NCBI RefSeq assembly: GCF_035222275.1
Contig: NC_085882.1
Coordinates: forward strand, 751,501-815,500
From: Podospora bellae-mahoneyi
Lineage: Eukaryota; Ascomycota; Sordariomycetes; Sordariales; Podosporaceae
Length of the DNA stretch: 64,000 nt
Reading direction: 5' to 3'
Below the pieces are notes generated by a model. The model was not told the DNA's origin, did not search any database, and worked only from the letters and a program-made list of their open reading frames with translations. This document shows positions 43,601 to 56,309 of this stretch, piece by piece. The translations under genes were made by a program, and so were the position numbers. Position 1 is the stretch's first letter. Each line of letters starts with the position of its first letter.

Positions 43601-43879
43601 GTCATGGTCCGAGGCGGAGTCAGATTCGCTGGTGTCATCATCGGTGGCGCTCTCGTCGGAGGACGGCAAGGCATCAGCGTTCTTCTTCCGCTTGGCTTTC
43701 GACGACTTCTTCTCGGTCTTCTTCTTGTCCTTTGGCTTGCCAGCCACTCGCTCGCCGGTTTTCTTGTCTGTGGCAGCTGCCTTGGGGTTACCTTCGACTG
43801 GAGCCTTGCATTCCTCACCGTTAGCAGGGGCTGGCGGATTCCCCTCGCGCACCTCAAGCGAGTGCTTGTCTGTTTCCAT
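40677..43879 (-). CDS. large AAA+ ATPase (fungal, with middle DUF7025-type region)
   Basis: Five exons (43879-42732, 42676-42512, 42461-41440, 41384-41074, 41024-40677) give 997 aa; introns are 49-55 nt. The start METDKHSLE at 43879 was preferred over an in-frame upstream Met. Residues 1-150 are a Lys/Ser/Asp/Glu-rich disordered head with many nuclear-signal-like basic runs (KRHEASRSKRKSRSKKSKK) and Gln runs. The middle (SIHNYKLQDTAEG...YLDDLKTALKGLK...LYPMLKNGLITFDLLWALWKPNTLAFAHTY...) is the conserved region found before the ATPase in this fungal family. The AAA module has Walker A GPPGTGKT (~783-790), Walker B ILLLDEAD (~837-844) and the sensor ILILTTNRVE. It ends with FQSRIHIALRY and the small helical lid. 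Family members are often compared with mitochondrial or nuclear AAA proteins, but their substrate is unknown. A chaperone-like remodelling role is inference. Confidence 0.87.
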
Positions 43880-46800
43880 GATTGCTAAGGATACCTTCGC
43901 AATAAAGACGGCAAAGGAGCTGATGATGGCAGATTGGTTGGATTGGTTGAAGATCAAGCCTTGAGGTATTGGTCTGGTTGGTGCGGAGTATTGAGGGCCA
44001 AGAGGGGCACAGAACGAGCACTTCAGTGGTGAAAAACTGCAGACCGAGTAGGCGCCTTGTACTGCAATAAGGTTGTGCGACTGGCAGGCGCAACGTGGGT
44101 GGTCAAGAAAGAAGCTTAGACCCGCGGGGGGTCCGTATTTGAGGATCTGTTGTCGCCTTGCCAATGGTCAGAACGATGGTGATGACTGCGCGGAAAAGTA
44201 GGCGGACAAAAGAGCCAGTGACCCAACTGTGGGCTCCCGAAACAAGACGGGTCAAAATGAACCAATACCTTCCCACTCGCCGGTACACAACTGCAGAGCC
44301 TGTGCGAATGCGACCGAGTAGATGGGAGACATCTGACGATGCGACAAACGGAGAGGTGTTCTCCAAACCGGCAACCTATGGAGAACGCAAGCGACTTACT
44401 TGGTTCAAGAGAGACAGAATGTAGTGCGTCCGATGAGCGGCACCAAGATGCTGCCGTTCTCGCTAGTCGCCGCCACTTCACTGGATGATGGTGGACGAGA
44501 GTGATGCAAGGTGATGTGTTCGGCAAGACAGTCTGCAGGAGTCGGTGAGACGTTGAGACGTCGGGACGTTGAGGAAGTCGAGTTTAGTACTTTTTCTCCA
44601 GATGTAGAACGGCAGCGCACGGCGAGGTTGAGGACCCGGGGTGCCCGCTGGTGGTGTCGGGTGATGTGCCAAGTCCAGCAGGGTGTGTGACTGACCCAGA
44701 CCACGGCAATGTTTGGTCGAACTGTGTCCGAGCTCTTTTCCTTTCTGGATCTCCGAGTTAATAGAATGGAGAATTCGGTGCTTTTTGCTGACCTGGACGT
44801 TGATGATGGTCTCGGTCGTTGTGGGATATGTTGTGAGATAGATTATCGATACCTAAGCTCTTTTGGCGAATGATGCAAGCTGACAGCCGAGAAGTGCTGC
44901 AAGCAATGGCGAACAAGTCTGCAGTAGCACACGCAGAGATGACCGGGGCCGGAGAACCACCACAAAAGCGTGGGGTTTGGGGTGCAATAAATACTTCAGA
45001 GCTGATGTGGCGGGGCCAAGGATTCGTAAAGGTGTGGAACACTGGTCAACCAAAAGTATAGAAGAGGACCAGGATGATAAGGGAATGCAGTGGCTGATAA
45101 TCCGAGGTGTTCGAGAAAACCGTCAACATGTCTCGGATCGAGGCGGCATCATGTCATGGTGTTCGCTTGCTTTTAAATGCCGACCTTTAAACAGGTTCAC
45201 CCAATGACCACCATCCTCCGCATGGAAGGCAGGTTTGACCAGCATTAGTAGCCAGTAGAAGGCTCATCGCATGTCTGAAATTGCTCTCTAATTGGACCCG
45301 GAGGCTGCCACTGTTTGCTATTGTTTCTCCAAATGGGACGGAGTGGTGCCAAAGAGCGGCATCCTGATTGAGTGGAGCCTGCTTTGCCGCCTTTGTACGC
45401 ATGGGTAGAGCCTCGTTTCGGTAACAAGACAGAGGATTGGCAACACCATCAGATCGACTTGTAGAGATGATGTGACATCCACCGAGGCGAGCGCTGCGGG
45501 ATGTTGGGTCTGCTGACAGGGGGTCACAGAAGGACAAGGCACAAAAGGCAGCTTGGAGCACTCATCTCAGCTTCGAAAGCCAAGAGCCAGTGAGAGATGC
45601 TCTACCGAAAAGAAGAGAAGACAAAATTGAGCTTCGTGACCAGAAATCCGATGAAGTGCCTAGCTGTTGCCTCTGTGCCCACACGTGGAAAGCCTGAAAG
45701 GAATACAACGTCCTGCCAACCGGCTGTTGGAACCGTGCATACTGTCGGACTGATCCGAGAGTATCGACAAATTCAGGCCGGGGTGTCGGCGAGAGGCACC
45801 AGTCAAGTCCATAAAGAGAAAGAACAGAGCCTCAAGATGACAGCCAAGAATGGGTCTCTCCCGGCAGAGAAGGCAACCAACAAGGCTGACGCCAACGGTG
45901 CCTCTCTGTCGCGTATCACCAGTCGCCACCATAGAATCCGAGATTTGGCGGCGATAGCGATATCTGAAGCGAATGTTTTGGCGCCCTTCGTAAATCTGGA
46001 GAACTGCCTGGAGCGTGTGCGTGCCCACAGATCTCTGCGAGTTGCTGACTTTTGTCGGGGCTGCCACACCACTTCTGCTTCTTGTCTTCAAAGGGTCTCA
46101 CAATCGGCCACCGAGCGTTCTCCTCGACACCATAAATGGCTGGCACTAGGTACAAGAACCAAGACACTGTTCAGTACCCCTGTGTATTAGCCGACGTCGT
46201 TTTGATGACGATCCGAGAGCAGTGGGCTTCCAGAAAAACACCATGATGTGGGAAACCGTGATGCCAATCGGGCATTAGACCTAGGCGAAGAGGGGCTGCC
46301 GGCGATTTGTTCCGCGCCTAGTGTTGCAACCATGTCCCAACCCGCTGGCACGACGTGAAGCTTGCGCAGCGTGCCAAACGCTTCTCCCCAAGCAGGTAAC
46401 CACAAAGGGGCCGCACAGAGGGTTGGCAATGTCAACTCATCCACTCGAGCACTCAGGCAGACGGTCCAGAGGTGGTCGTATCATGCAGTTGTCCTGGCTA
46501 ACAGGCCGGACGCAGTTAGGGTCGGTCCAAGGGCAAGGCGCCAATACGGTGACATCTCGAATCGGATAGGTTGCGAGGTGTGTCAAATAGATCACTCGGC
46601 ATCATTCACATCGTGGCAATCCATGTCATCATTTCTTGTGCCGAGTTGCAGGCTTCTGTGGGCTGCTGCTGGAGACTCAGTAAGCCGTCGACATCAAGTT
46701 GAGAAGTTGAGCCGAAGCCCAAAGCGATGGAGACGGCATCCTTCAGCAGTGGCTGGACCGAAGGGACCAAGTAGCCAGCCATGTGCACAGCAGTCTCTGC

Positions 46801-47422
46801 CTGCATACCGAAATCGGCCACGCTTCACAGCAACTTCTGAGGAAACGGGTTTGCCGAAACACAGGCTGACCTGGCGAGTACCACGAACTCGATAGATTGG
46901 GCAAGGATCCCGTACCAACACTACCACAGCACTCGTATGAAGTCGATGAAGGATATCACACCATGACGGGGAACTGCCGGGTGCTCATTAATTTTGCATG
47001 TTGTGCAAGACCGGGCTGTTACTGTTGGGGGCGGGTTGAAGCAGCGAAACCGTGCTGCCGTCGCATTGAACTGAGGGGTCGAAAGAGAAGGTTAGGGTTG
47101 CAGATACCACCGTTAGGGATGCCGTTGCATTGAGACGAGGCGATAAACCCAACATTGAGAAAGTTGGAGGACCCGTGTATTCATTTTGTGATCTGAAGCT
47201 GGAAGAAAGAGAGATGGAAAAGAGAACACAAAGAAGGAGTTGCATTTTCCAGGGCAGGTCTTCGCCAAAAGATATCGGTCGGTGATGGCAGCCTGGGCAC
47301 GTGATCTGATTGGTCAATTCCTCGCCCCACTCAGATGCAGCACAGCAGACATCACCAGCCATAGACCTCGACCAAACAAGCTGCATCCAATATGCAAGAA
47401 TCCCAAGCCACCATCTATCCAA
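43880..47422. other. 3.5-kb gene-poor intergenic region
   Basis: Lies between the divergent AAA ATPase and METTL16-type genes. Several open frames of 60-200 codons occur, none with a domain or codon pattern I can support. One minus-strand frame starting at 47245 (MQLLLCVLFSISLSSSFRSQ) begins like a signal peptide but then lacks recognisable structure. I see no RNA gene. Confidence 0.45.
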
Positions 47423-48993
47423 ATGTCGAGCAAAAAGAGGAAGGCACTGGATGATGTGGAACAATCCGGTCGCAAGTCCCAAGCAGCTCCTGCATCTCAA
47501 CAGTCCCTCAACGTAGCGGCTTCAGATGCTCACTTTCGGCACCTGTATGATCGTGAGCTCGACTTCAAACAACTCGCCGAGAAAGATGTAAACTTTGCTG
47601 CTGTGTATGTTTGTGTCTATACCTTCCACCTTACCATAGCACTGGCTGATGATGTGACTCCAGACTCCAAGAAAATGGCCATCTCGATTTCACCGAGCCA
47701 AAGGCGGTCATGCAGCTCACCAAGACTCTGCTGTCACTCGACTTCAACCTGAAGCTGGAGCTGCCCGATGACAGACTGTGCCCTCCAGTAGGCTTTCGCC
47801 CCTCAGACACAGTGTCGATTCTCGCTGACAAAGTCATAGGTGCCAAATCGACACAACTACATTTTATGGCTTAAGGAATTGGTGGACACCTCGTCGTACG
47901 AGCCACCAGGCCGACCAGCCTGCGGGCTCGACATTGGAACAGGCGCAAGCTGTATCTACCCCTTGCTGGGGACGACCCAGCGCCCATCGTGGCGTTTTGT
48001 TGCAACCGGTACGTGCTGTTCATGTTGGTGAGCATGGTTACCATTGCCAGCTAACACCAACCAGACATCGATGAGAAGTCTTTGCAATATGCAAGGGAAA
48101 ATGTCGCGTTGAACCATCTTGAAGACCGAATTACTGTGTTGGGGCGCCAACCTGAAGACACCCTGATTCCTCTCCGTGGCAGAGAAAGCGAGAAGGTCAT
48201 CCACATCGATTTCACCATGATGAACCCTCCTTTTTACGAGTCTGAGGACGATATGCTCTCTTCGGCGCAAAGAAAAGTACGTCCGCCACATTCGGCTTGC
48301 ACTGGCGCACCTGTCGAGATGGTTTGTGAGGGTGGCGAAATTGCTCACATCAGTCGGATGTTAGAAGAGTCTCTGGTGCTGAAAGAGGAGGTTCAGTGGT
48401 ACACCTCCATGCTAGGCAAGGCTAGCAGTGTCGAGATTTTGGTTGACAAGCTCAAGGCCAATGGAATAGACAACTACGCCATCACCGAGTTCATACAAGG
48501 GAACAAGACAAGACGATGGGCGCTTGGGTGGAGTTTCGGGCCGATGAGACCAGCAGAACATGTTGCCAGGGTGAAGACCAGCGGCTGGAAGAAAGTCTCG
48601 CCGCCAGTTTTGGCAATTGAGGTTTTGAGTCTGCATCCGGGAAGATCAATTGACCACGCCATCACGAGGATTAACGAGGTTATGCGGTCATTGGAGCTAC
48701 TGTCGTGGAATTGGGACACAGACGCCAGAAAGGGAACAGGGAGGACAAGAGAAAATGTCTGGAGCCGGGCATCGAGGCGGAAGAAAATGCGAGACCAATC
48801 CACAAGCTTCTCCGTGTTGAGTTCAGCCGCCCCGGGATCTGATCCAGTGCAATGCCGGCTTGGGTTTGACGTTGCCGTTGAGATGGGCGTCTCCACGACA
48901 ACAGTAACAGTGCATTGGCGGGAAGGACATGACGCCGTTATGTTTGAGAGCTTGGCGGGCTTTTTGCAGGGAAAATTGAAAGATTTGGGATAG
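47423..48993 (+). CDS. METTL16-type U6 snRNA m6A methyltransferase
   Basis: Exons 47423-47604, 47664-47787, 47840-48008 and 48065-48993 encode 467 aa; introns are 52-59 nt. The start MSSKKRKALDD is followed by the METTL16 signature HFRHLYDRELDFKQLAEKD, then GHLDFTEPKAVMQLTKTLL and LCPPVPNRHNYILWL. The Rossmann fold reads CGLDIGTGASCIYPLLG, FVATDIDEKSLQYARENV, and the catalytic NPPF at 212-215 (FTMMNPPFYESEDDM). It is followed by RPPHSACTGAPVEMVCEGGEIAHISRM, nearly invariant in the family. METTL16 installs N6-methyladenosine in the ACAGAGA box of U6 snRNA, which affects 5' splice-site choice. The C-terminal ~170 residues, replacing the vertebrate VCR domain, are less conserved. The gene ends 264 bp before the FAM50/XAP5 gene on the same strand. 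Confidence 0.9.
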
Positions 48994-49257
48994 GAGCAGG
49001 TCGTCTGCCACAACGTGGCTGGAGAGGAAAATGAGTTTCCGGAGGTTTAAACACAACTTTTGGCCTTCGCGTGCCCCACTATTTCCGCCAGAGTAGTCGG
49101 GTATTTATCGCGACACCCGCCGTGAGTTTCGCGGAATCTTCCATAGCGCTTCTTCGCAACCACAGCATATTCAACGCTGCCAAAGCCCGCCCCGCGACGT
49201 CATCCTCATCAACCCTCTCTCTTCAATTGACAAGAAAACAACACACCCACCCAAAAA
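48994..49257. other. short intergenic region
   Basis: 264 bp holding the METTL16-type 3' end and the FAM50/XAP5 promoter. No other feature seen. Confidence 0.5.
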
Positions 49258-50453
49258 ATGTCCGACCAAACCCCCACCACCTCCCGCTTCACCGCCCAAA
49301 ACCAAACAACCAACGAGCGCCTCTCCCACACAACCGTCGGCCTCGTCGGCTTGGCCGACTTCCGCAAACGTCGCGCCGAAGTCCTCGAGCAGCAAGAGCG
49401 CGAGGCCCGCGAAGCCGCCGCCGCCATCACCCGCGCGAATAACAACAGCAACGTCCCAACACCCCCCGACAGATCCCAAACCGGCACCCCCGCCGCCGCC
49501 GTCCCCGTCCCCAGTGAGAGCGAAACCGACCGCCGCCACCACCAACCTCCCCCGAAAAGGAAAAAGAAAACCACCACCAAGCGCGCGGTCAAGGCGTTGG
49601 TGTCATTCGGAGATGACGATGAGGAAAACAATCAAGAGGAGGATGGGCCACAAACAACAAAACCCAAGTCGAAAAACCCGACCCCCGAGAGCGAGAGTGA
49701 CACGAAGAAAATAGTCAACACCTCCGCCCCCGTCATCCCCAAAGCCCTGACCAAGGCAGCAAGATTAAAGGAACAAGCTGAAAAGGACGCCCTGAGGAAG
49801 GAGTTCCTGATCTTACAGGCGGCGGTGAAGCAGACGGAAATTGCGATCCCGTTTGTCTTCTACGATGGCACAAACATCCCCGGGGGTGTTGTCCGGGTGA
49901 AAAAGGGGGATCACATCTGGCTTTTCTTGGACAAGAGCAGGAAGGTGGGGGCAGAGTTGGGAGTGGGAGGGGATAAGAATGCTAATGCGAGGAGGGATTG
50001 GGCGAGGGTTGGGGTGGATGATTTGATGTTGGTGAGGAGGGGGGTTATTATTCCCCATGTAAGTTCACTTCGCAAGGGTCATGAGACAAGGTTATTGACA
50101 TTTAATGTTAGCATTACGACTTCTACTTCTTCATTATGAACAAGACTCTCGGCCCAAAAGGGAAGAGATTGTTTGAGTACAGAGCTGAGGCTCCTCTTCC
50201 TGCCGGGGACGGTGCTGCTGCTGCTGCGACAGCAAGTGGTGGCGTTCTGAAGGCTGGTGGGAATATCAGAACGCTGGAGGGGGCGGGTGATGATCCAGAG
50301 TGGACAAAGGTTGTTGATCGGAGGTGGTACCAGCGCAACAAGCACATCTACCCGGCGAGTGTGTGGCAGGAGTTTGATCCTGACGTGGATTACTCCAAGG
50401 AGATCCAGCGGGACACTGGTGGAAATGCCTTTTTCTTTTCGGGGACGAAATGA
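49258..50453 (+). CDS. FAM50/XAP5 family nuclear protein
   Basis: Exons 49258-50058 and 50112-50453 encode 380 aa. The 53-nt intron (GTAAGT..TTAG) splits IPH and HYDFY, the most conserved point of the family. The N-terminus has a coiled, charged helix (LVGLADFRKRRAEVLEQQEREAREAAA), then a low-complexity basic/acidic part with KRKKKTTTKRAVKALVSFGDDDEE. Next come AARLKEQAEKDALRKEFLILQAAVKQTEIAIPFVFYDGTNIPGG and RVKKGDHIWLFLDKSRK. The end carries DLMLVRRGVIIPHHYDFYFFIMNKTLG and VDRRWYQRNKHIYPASVWQEFDP. These match FAM50A/XAP5, a nuclear protein tied to the spliceosome and transcription. The region between LFEYRAEA and RRWYQ is longer and Ala/Gly-rich than in animals. Confidence 0.92.
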
Positions 50454-50657
50454 AGTCCCGATTGACAGTATCCGCAAGCAGGTTCCTGGTGACAGTTGGG
50501 ATTGGCGGGGATGGATGATGCCATCACAGCAAACCTCTACCGCCAGGGCCGGGTCGTTTGTTGGTTGATAGGATCAGATCTCTCTCGATTCTAATCGACG
50601 TGCTGAATCCCAGCTTCTATCTTGCTGGGTTTTAAGTCGTGAGCTTTTCTTCTTCCC
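50454..50657. other. convergent intergenic region
   Basis: Shared 3' flank of the FAM50/XAP5 gene and the minus-strand membrane protein gene. Nothing else seen. Confidence 0.5.
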
Positions 50658-51245
50658 TCAACCATTAACCAACCACCACCCCACGCCCGCCAATCCAAGC
50701 ACAAACCACCCCGGCCACAGGACCAACAGCAAGATAGTGTTCCCCGACCCAAACAGCAATACAAAAATCTCAAACTCGAGCCTCTTTCTGAACAGCCTTG
50801 ACCTCTGCCCGTTCCAGACTTTGGCGTAGACCCACCTGCCCGCTAGCACACCGCTCTCCGCCAAGATTTTGGAAAGGAGAAAAGAGCGGTAGGCGACGGC
50901 CTTGCTTGCGACAAAGGAGGCGGAGGCGAGGATGGATAAGGCGAAGAGGGTGTTGAGGCAGAGGTGGTAGGCGAGTTGTTGGAAGTGGTGGATTGTGTGG
51001 ACTAGGGGGGAGATGGTGGTGATGAGGAGGTCGGAGGATTGTTGGTTTCTTTGGAGGGTGGAGGATTGTTGCCTTGAGAGGGTGGAGGGGTGGGTTTTGC
51101 GGGTGGTGGTGGTGGTGGTGGCGGTTGTGGTGCTCATGGTTGTGGGAGCGGTGTTGAGGGATGGTCGTCGAGAGATTGGTCGGGATGGTGGACGGAGGGT
51201 TTTGGAGGAGGGGTGGAGAGGCATGGTTGTTTCGAGGTTGAACAT
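50658..51245 (-). CDS. small two-helix membrane protein of unknown function
   Basis: A single exon of 195 aa. The first ~75 residues are Ser/Thr/Pro/Arg-rich with a Thr run (TTTATTTTTTR) and no signal peptide; Met-8 or Met-37 could also be the start. Then come two hydrophobic parts: HLCLNTLFALSILASASFV and FEIFVLLFGSGNTILLLVLW followed by PGWFVLGLAGVGWWL. A polar, basic loop (YAKVWNGQRSRLFRKRLE) separates them. This is consistent with a hairpin or multi-pass protein of an internal membrane. I do not recognise a named family. The clean hydrophobic pattern and conserved-looking C-terminal half support a real gene. It is convergent with the FAM50/XAP5 gene. Confidence 0.6.
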   Translation of the reverse strand: MFNLETTMPLHPSSKTLRPPSRPISRRPSLNTAPTTMSTTTATTTTTTRKTHPSTLSRQQSSTLQRNQQSSDLLITTISPLVHTIHHFQQLAYHLCLNTLFALSILASASFVASKAVAYRSFLLSKILAESGVLAGRWVYAKVWNGQRSRLFRKRLEFEIFVLLFGSGNTILLLVLWPGWFVLGLAGVGWWLVNG

Positions 51246-54200
51246 GGTGATGTCGACCCTGGTGGGGAGATTGATAATTGTGTGGCGGTTGTTGTGAGTG
51301 ATAAATAGGAGCTGGTATTGCTCGGTCCGATCGATCGGATGGGTTTGTATTTGTGTATGTGAGTAGTCACCCCCACCAATTCTGAGAAAAGTATATCACG
51401 CAAGATGCGGGTGGGTATGTGAGAGAGGGGAAGTGTTTATTGATGATATATGTAAGGTGTGTATGTACGTTTCCCTTCCAATAGTGTGTGCTGCGATGTG
51501 AGTGTGTGCCGTGCTGATAGGCGGGTATTATTAACAGAATCGGAAGTTGTTGGGGAAAAGGGAAGAGACTGCTACTTGTAGTTTTGCTCCGGAACTTCCC
51601 CTGCATCAGAGCTTGTCTGGAAACATGACGGCACCGGGAGACGCTAGCGAGGAAACACCGTGGGTGGATATTTGGTCAAGAGAGACCCCGTGGACCCTTC
51701 CATCATTCCGTGGAGAACCGGGCGGTTGGATGACTGTTGGCCCCCACTGGCGAAGAGACTGGAATGTCTTGGCGCCTCATGGAGACTTCGACCCGAGGAC
51801 CCGGCAGATGTTTTCGGGGCGGGCTTGTGACAAATCAGACATGTTTGGGAATAACAAGCCCAATTGTTTACAGAAAAGGACCAGAGAAACTACGAACGGT
51901 ATGCGCGCCTTTTTCTGTCTCGTCCTCCAAGTAGTTGTCTCATCAATCGATGCTCGGTTCGAGGGTTGAGTGCATAAGGGCCAAACGCAGGACCCCTTAC
52001 CCCTCTTGTTCCCGGCGACTCCACTATTTGACGTCGTTGATTGAACCCTGCTGGCCGTTTTCTGCTTTCGAGGTTCCACTGAGTGTGGACCCCTTAACAT
52101 TATCACACCCTTTCCCACGACCCACGTGGAGAGATTGATTCGAGCAAAGACTGGACGGGTGGCAGTTGTGAGTTTAGGTTTGAATCTAGATGCGAGTGAT
52201 GACTCTGTGACATTGAAACGGCTTTGGTGGAATCAACTGGAGGAAGTGGCTTGCGGAGAGAACTCGGGTTCGATCGATGTTGGCGAAGGCGTTGATCGCG
52301 AAGCGGACCAACCGCAGTGGGGATTGAGCGTCTAGTGGCTGGCGTTGTGCCGTTGACAGCTTCTACCAGATGTTGGGTTTCGGCGGATGGGTGATGAGCA
52401 GAGGCAAAACATAACATCCCGAGTGTGTCAGATCCACGTCGCGCAGACGAAAGCCACTGACCGGATTGCAAGACCCGACCAGATGTGCTGGAAACGCCGG
52501 TCCTCCGGGATTGCAGCGGGTAGGGCGGGGCACCGGATGCAGCGAGGAAGATCGGGAATGAACCCTTCGAGGTGTTGGGGAATACTTCCACTGCTCTTCA
52601 AACTGAATGGTCAGGTCGGCTCAGAGTTGGGGAAGACACTCAAACTATTCCATCTCTTTTTTCTCCCCTAGAGTTGGAGAAAGCCGGCCTTTCTCTTCTT
52701 CTCCTTTGGTCTTTCTCCTATTGTCCTTTGCTTTATTTTTACTTTATTTTCAGCGAAGCCCGAAGATATCCTTTTTTTTTATTTGTCTACTTGCTTGGCG
52801 TTTGGCTTTTCACTTTGTTGACGACTGTTTCTATTGATTTTGTGTTGATTTTTTGCGACGAGAACTCGGCATCGCTAACTTGAAACAGGGCGGTTGCTGC
52901 TGCGATGGTAGGATCTTGGTCGAATTCTCGTCATTGCTGATTCTCGGCTTTTCTCTCGCAACATTACTCGGGGAAGAAGAGGCTTGGAGCAGTTCCGGGT
53001 GGGATGCTGGAGGTTCAAGGTAAGCTCTAAGAAAAGAGCCCGTCAAATCTCAATTAATCGGGCATTAAGAGGTATACCCATCTTGACGAGTGTGGGGATG
53101 GCCTGTCCTGCTGCTGGCCTCCTTCCATGGGGGAGAAGCTCCAGATGCCAAGAACACTTTTTTCCTATGGAGAGACATAACAAGATGGAGGTGGCGGAGA
53201 CTTAAGATGCCGACTGTGTACTTGGTTGACTCGGACGGCAGAGAAGCTGACGGTATAAGGAACAAGAGTCAGAGTGATGGCGATGAGTCCAGCCAACGAC
53301 TCAAAGGTACAGATGAATACCCTGATGGAGGGTGGTTCCTTGTCTGGTAAACCAGCTGGGTTGTTATCAAGTTGATGAAATGAGCTGAGTAGGTAATGGC
53401 GTTTGATTTAGATGCTGTACAAACAAGATGCAACCTGGCATTAAGCAATAAGTCGAGGAGAATGCATCCGAGAGGAGGCTGATGTCAGTTGAGAAGCGAG
53501 ACCACCTATACGCGATGTGCATGGGAATTGCAAGACCTTTTTCAGCATCATATATCACAGTGAGTGAAGTTTGAAGATCAGGACCTGACTGGGCACCGGC
53601 ATCAAGTCATGTCCGTCACCTTCCCGGCAACTGTCAAAGGCCATGGGGATAGTTGGCCAACTGGTCATGATTGGCGGAAACCCTTGGCTAGAGAAGCGGC
53701 AGGAGACAACGGCAAGGTCGATGGTGCCTGAAACGTGCGGCCTAGTAATAGGGGAAGATTGCAGGCCAATGCGGCTTCTCCGCCGTTTGGATTTTTCTTC
53801 GAGTATTTGTTGACATTACCTCCCAACCCACCTACAACTTCTCGATTACACCGGCTATCTTAAAAGTCAGGCTCTACACGACAATGTCATTTAAGAAACC
53901 AATTGTCGTCTTGCTAGGCGGCAGCGCTGTGTGCGGTCCTGGTGCTCGGAGTGCAAAAGAAAATCGTTTGGCGGCTCAGTCGCGACATTTTGCCATTTCC
54001 TGTGAGAAGTCGACTGACAATCAATCCCAACTCTCCGAACACAGGGAGTCTTCTTTCTTGAGCCATTACACCTAACGTAATATAACGGACCAGGCATCAA
54101 ACAAGTTGGGCACCAAGTGCAATAGTGATAAATCTTCTTCCAAACCCTAACGTGATCCTGATTTGGAACTCTTGACATTACACAAGGTAAGCTATCCACT

Positions 54201-56309
54201 CCTGCAAGGTCATATTTGTGGCTGACATCTTAAGAACATCATGTCCCAATTGAAAGGAGGTCCTTTAGGGTTGTCTTCTTGTCGACCCTTTCCAAGTTCA
54301 CTACCCGTGTCATGAAACACTGCGTACAGTATTTGAGAACGGGAAGCCCCTAAAGCTTCTAGTAAGACTGACTGGCTTACCCAAAATTTATAATTCCGTC
54401 TCTAACTTAACTCCCGAATAGTATCAACCCTAACAGCATTGCCCACTTCTATCGCGGAACCACCGCCTGTCATCTCAGATCGGGTATTGCACGGGGAGCA
54501 TGTGTGCCACGTCTGATAGCCTTTTTTGGGGAAGTGGGATACTGTTCAAAAGCGCGGTCACCACCAGAGTAAACCAAACAGTATTAGGAGCAATACTGAC
54601 AACTCAATGGCATTTCAAACGGCTTTAATGCCTAAACAACCGAAACGAACTCGAACGAGTCCTGGGATGGATTCCAGAGATCAAGGTACCCTGCAGTTCG
54701 ATCAAACAATGAAGGCTTCAACGTAAAGCGGCCACTAGTCATTAGTATCTGCATCCAGAGGGCATAGGACAAACAAGTCTCTGTGCAGGCGCCGGGATCA
54801 TCAAGGGCAAACAATATCGCAAATCCTCCTCACACGATGGGAAAAAAGTGCGACAATCCTGGATACCCATCTTGACACATCTCTCTCTCATGGAGATCTC
54901 CACAGAGCATTGGCGATAGTGAGGTAGTTCGAGGCCAAGAGCCATGTCTCAGCATACCCCACTATCGCCTGCCCGATTGGGAGGCAGCCCATGATCTGAT
55001 TGGTCAGTCCTTCCAACCACAGCAGCCTGGTTCGAACGCAACGATGAGAGACACAGATACTCGGCCGGCTAAGATATAAGGACCACGAACGCTGACATGA
55101 TCTCGGGCGTTGAGAGGGAGCAGGGGGAGAGACGTATTCGCGGCCTTTTGTGCAGCTCTGATGTGGAGGAAACGGAGTGGCGGCGGCACAATTGATGAGC
55201 CTCACCTCACCTGGGGTGTAGATGCTGGGTGTCGCTCGGCGGTTATGCCATGTGGTGTGGTCACTTTGGCGCAACTGGGAGACTATGGAGCGCGCCTGGG
55301 AGGTCAGACATCATTTCTGTGTCATGGCTGGTTGAGGAATGACAGTTGTGGTTGAATTAAAGTTTGGCAAAGGTAGGGGAGATGTGGTTGTTTCCGGTTG
55401 AACCTCGGGGTGTTGCGCTGGACAACAACGCATTCAGGGGTGATAGGGGTAACAACACCAAGTTTGCCTTTGCTAGATAAGCAACCTCCCAAATAACAGC
55501 TATATGGGTCATAGATCAAGATCTTCTGGAGGATCTAGCAGAATACTGTTTGAGTATGTCATCTACTGCTGTGTTCAGGGTGATCATCCGGTTGCTAGAT
55601 GGCACGCCTGACGAGCAGGGCTACATTCCCCCGTGTTTGAATGTCTCACTTTACTATGGCTCATATACCCCATTAATTGCGTGATTACAGTAGATAATCA
55701 TGCTTATGACTAGTGCCATGATGTTCAAACAGGACACTTGCCATGCATGAGGTCTTCAGACAAGGTACCAAGGTTTCTTGCCATTCCACCTCCAGTTCAA
55801 GTTGCGGTCTTGCTCCATTGGGTATATGCCCAATGCTTTACCTGCGTTATTGTGGTTCACTTAATTTTATGGTCCAAATCTTGAGCGACCGAATATATTG
55901 CAATTTATCTGATGGTAGTTTTGCTACTGTAAATTGATCTTATACCTTTGGTCATTCTCGGATTTATCACAAGGCTACGGTCCTTTAGCAATTTAATTCG
56001 GGAGAGTTTTCTGCTCCAACTCCTTCATTGGTATGTTTTCTTCTCAGCAGTAGGTCACTCAAGCGCAGAGTGGTTACTTTTGCTCTTAATAAGACGTACC
56101 TAACCCACATTGGTCGGACAGTATGAAGAGCACTGTCGGCGTCGAAGGGCCACTTTTGTAAGATCTATCTTCTCTCAGAGCCCTCACTCCCGAGTCGTCT
56201 TCTCTCACTCCCGCTGCCTTTCTGTTAAGCTTTCTCTGAACACTTCTCTCTCTCCCAAGGCACCATCTTCTTCGCAGGCCAGCGACTTCATCGCACGACC
56301 TCACTGATA
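51246..56309. other. 5-kb gene-poor region
   Basis: No frame here has a domain, signal peptide with a sensible mature chain, or supported exon structure. The sequence becomes more AT-rich after about 54 kb. Several CT-rich tracts (for example 52650-52760) resemble leaders, but no gene follows them. I saw no transposon ends, tRNA or tandem array. Confidence 0.45.

Noticed and set aside
45597-46190. 197-codon plus-strand open frame
   Set aside because: It has no recognisable motif or membrane or signal segment. Several frames of similar quality overlap it.
46988-47500. 170-codon minus-strand open frame with an internal signal-peptide-like Met at 47245
   Set aside because: It overlaps the start of the METTL16-type gene on the other strand, and the text after the hydrophobic run has no Cys pattern or recognisable domain.
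52103-52591. 162-codon minus-strand open frame
   Set aside because: Ser/Pro/Arg-rich text without a motif. It fits chance in a gene-poor, GC-balanced stretch.
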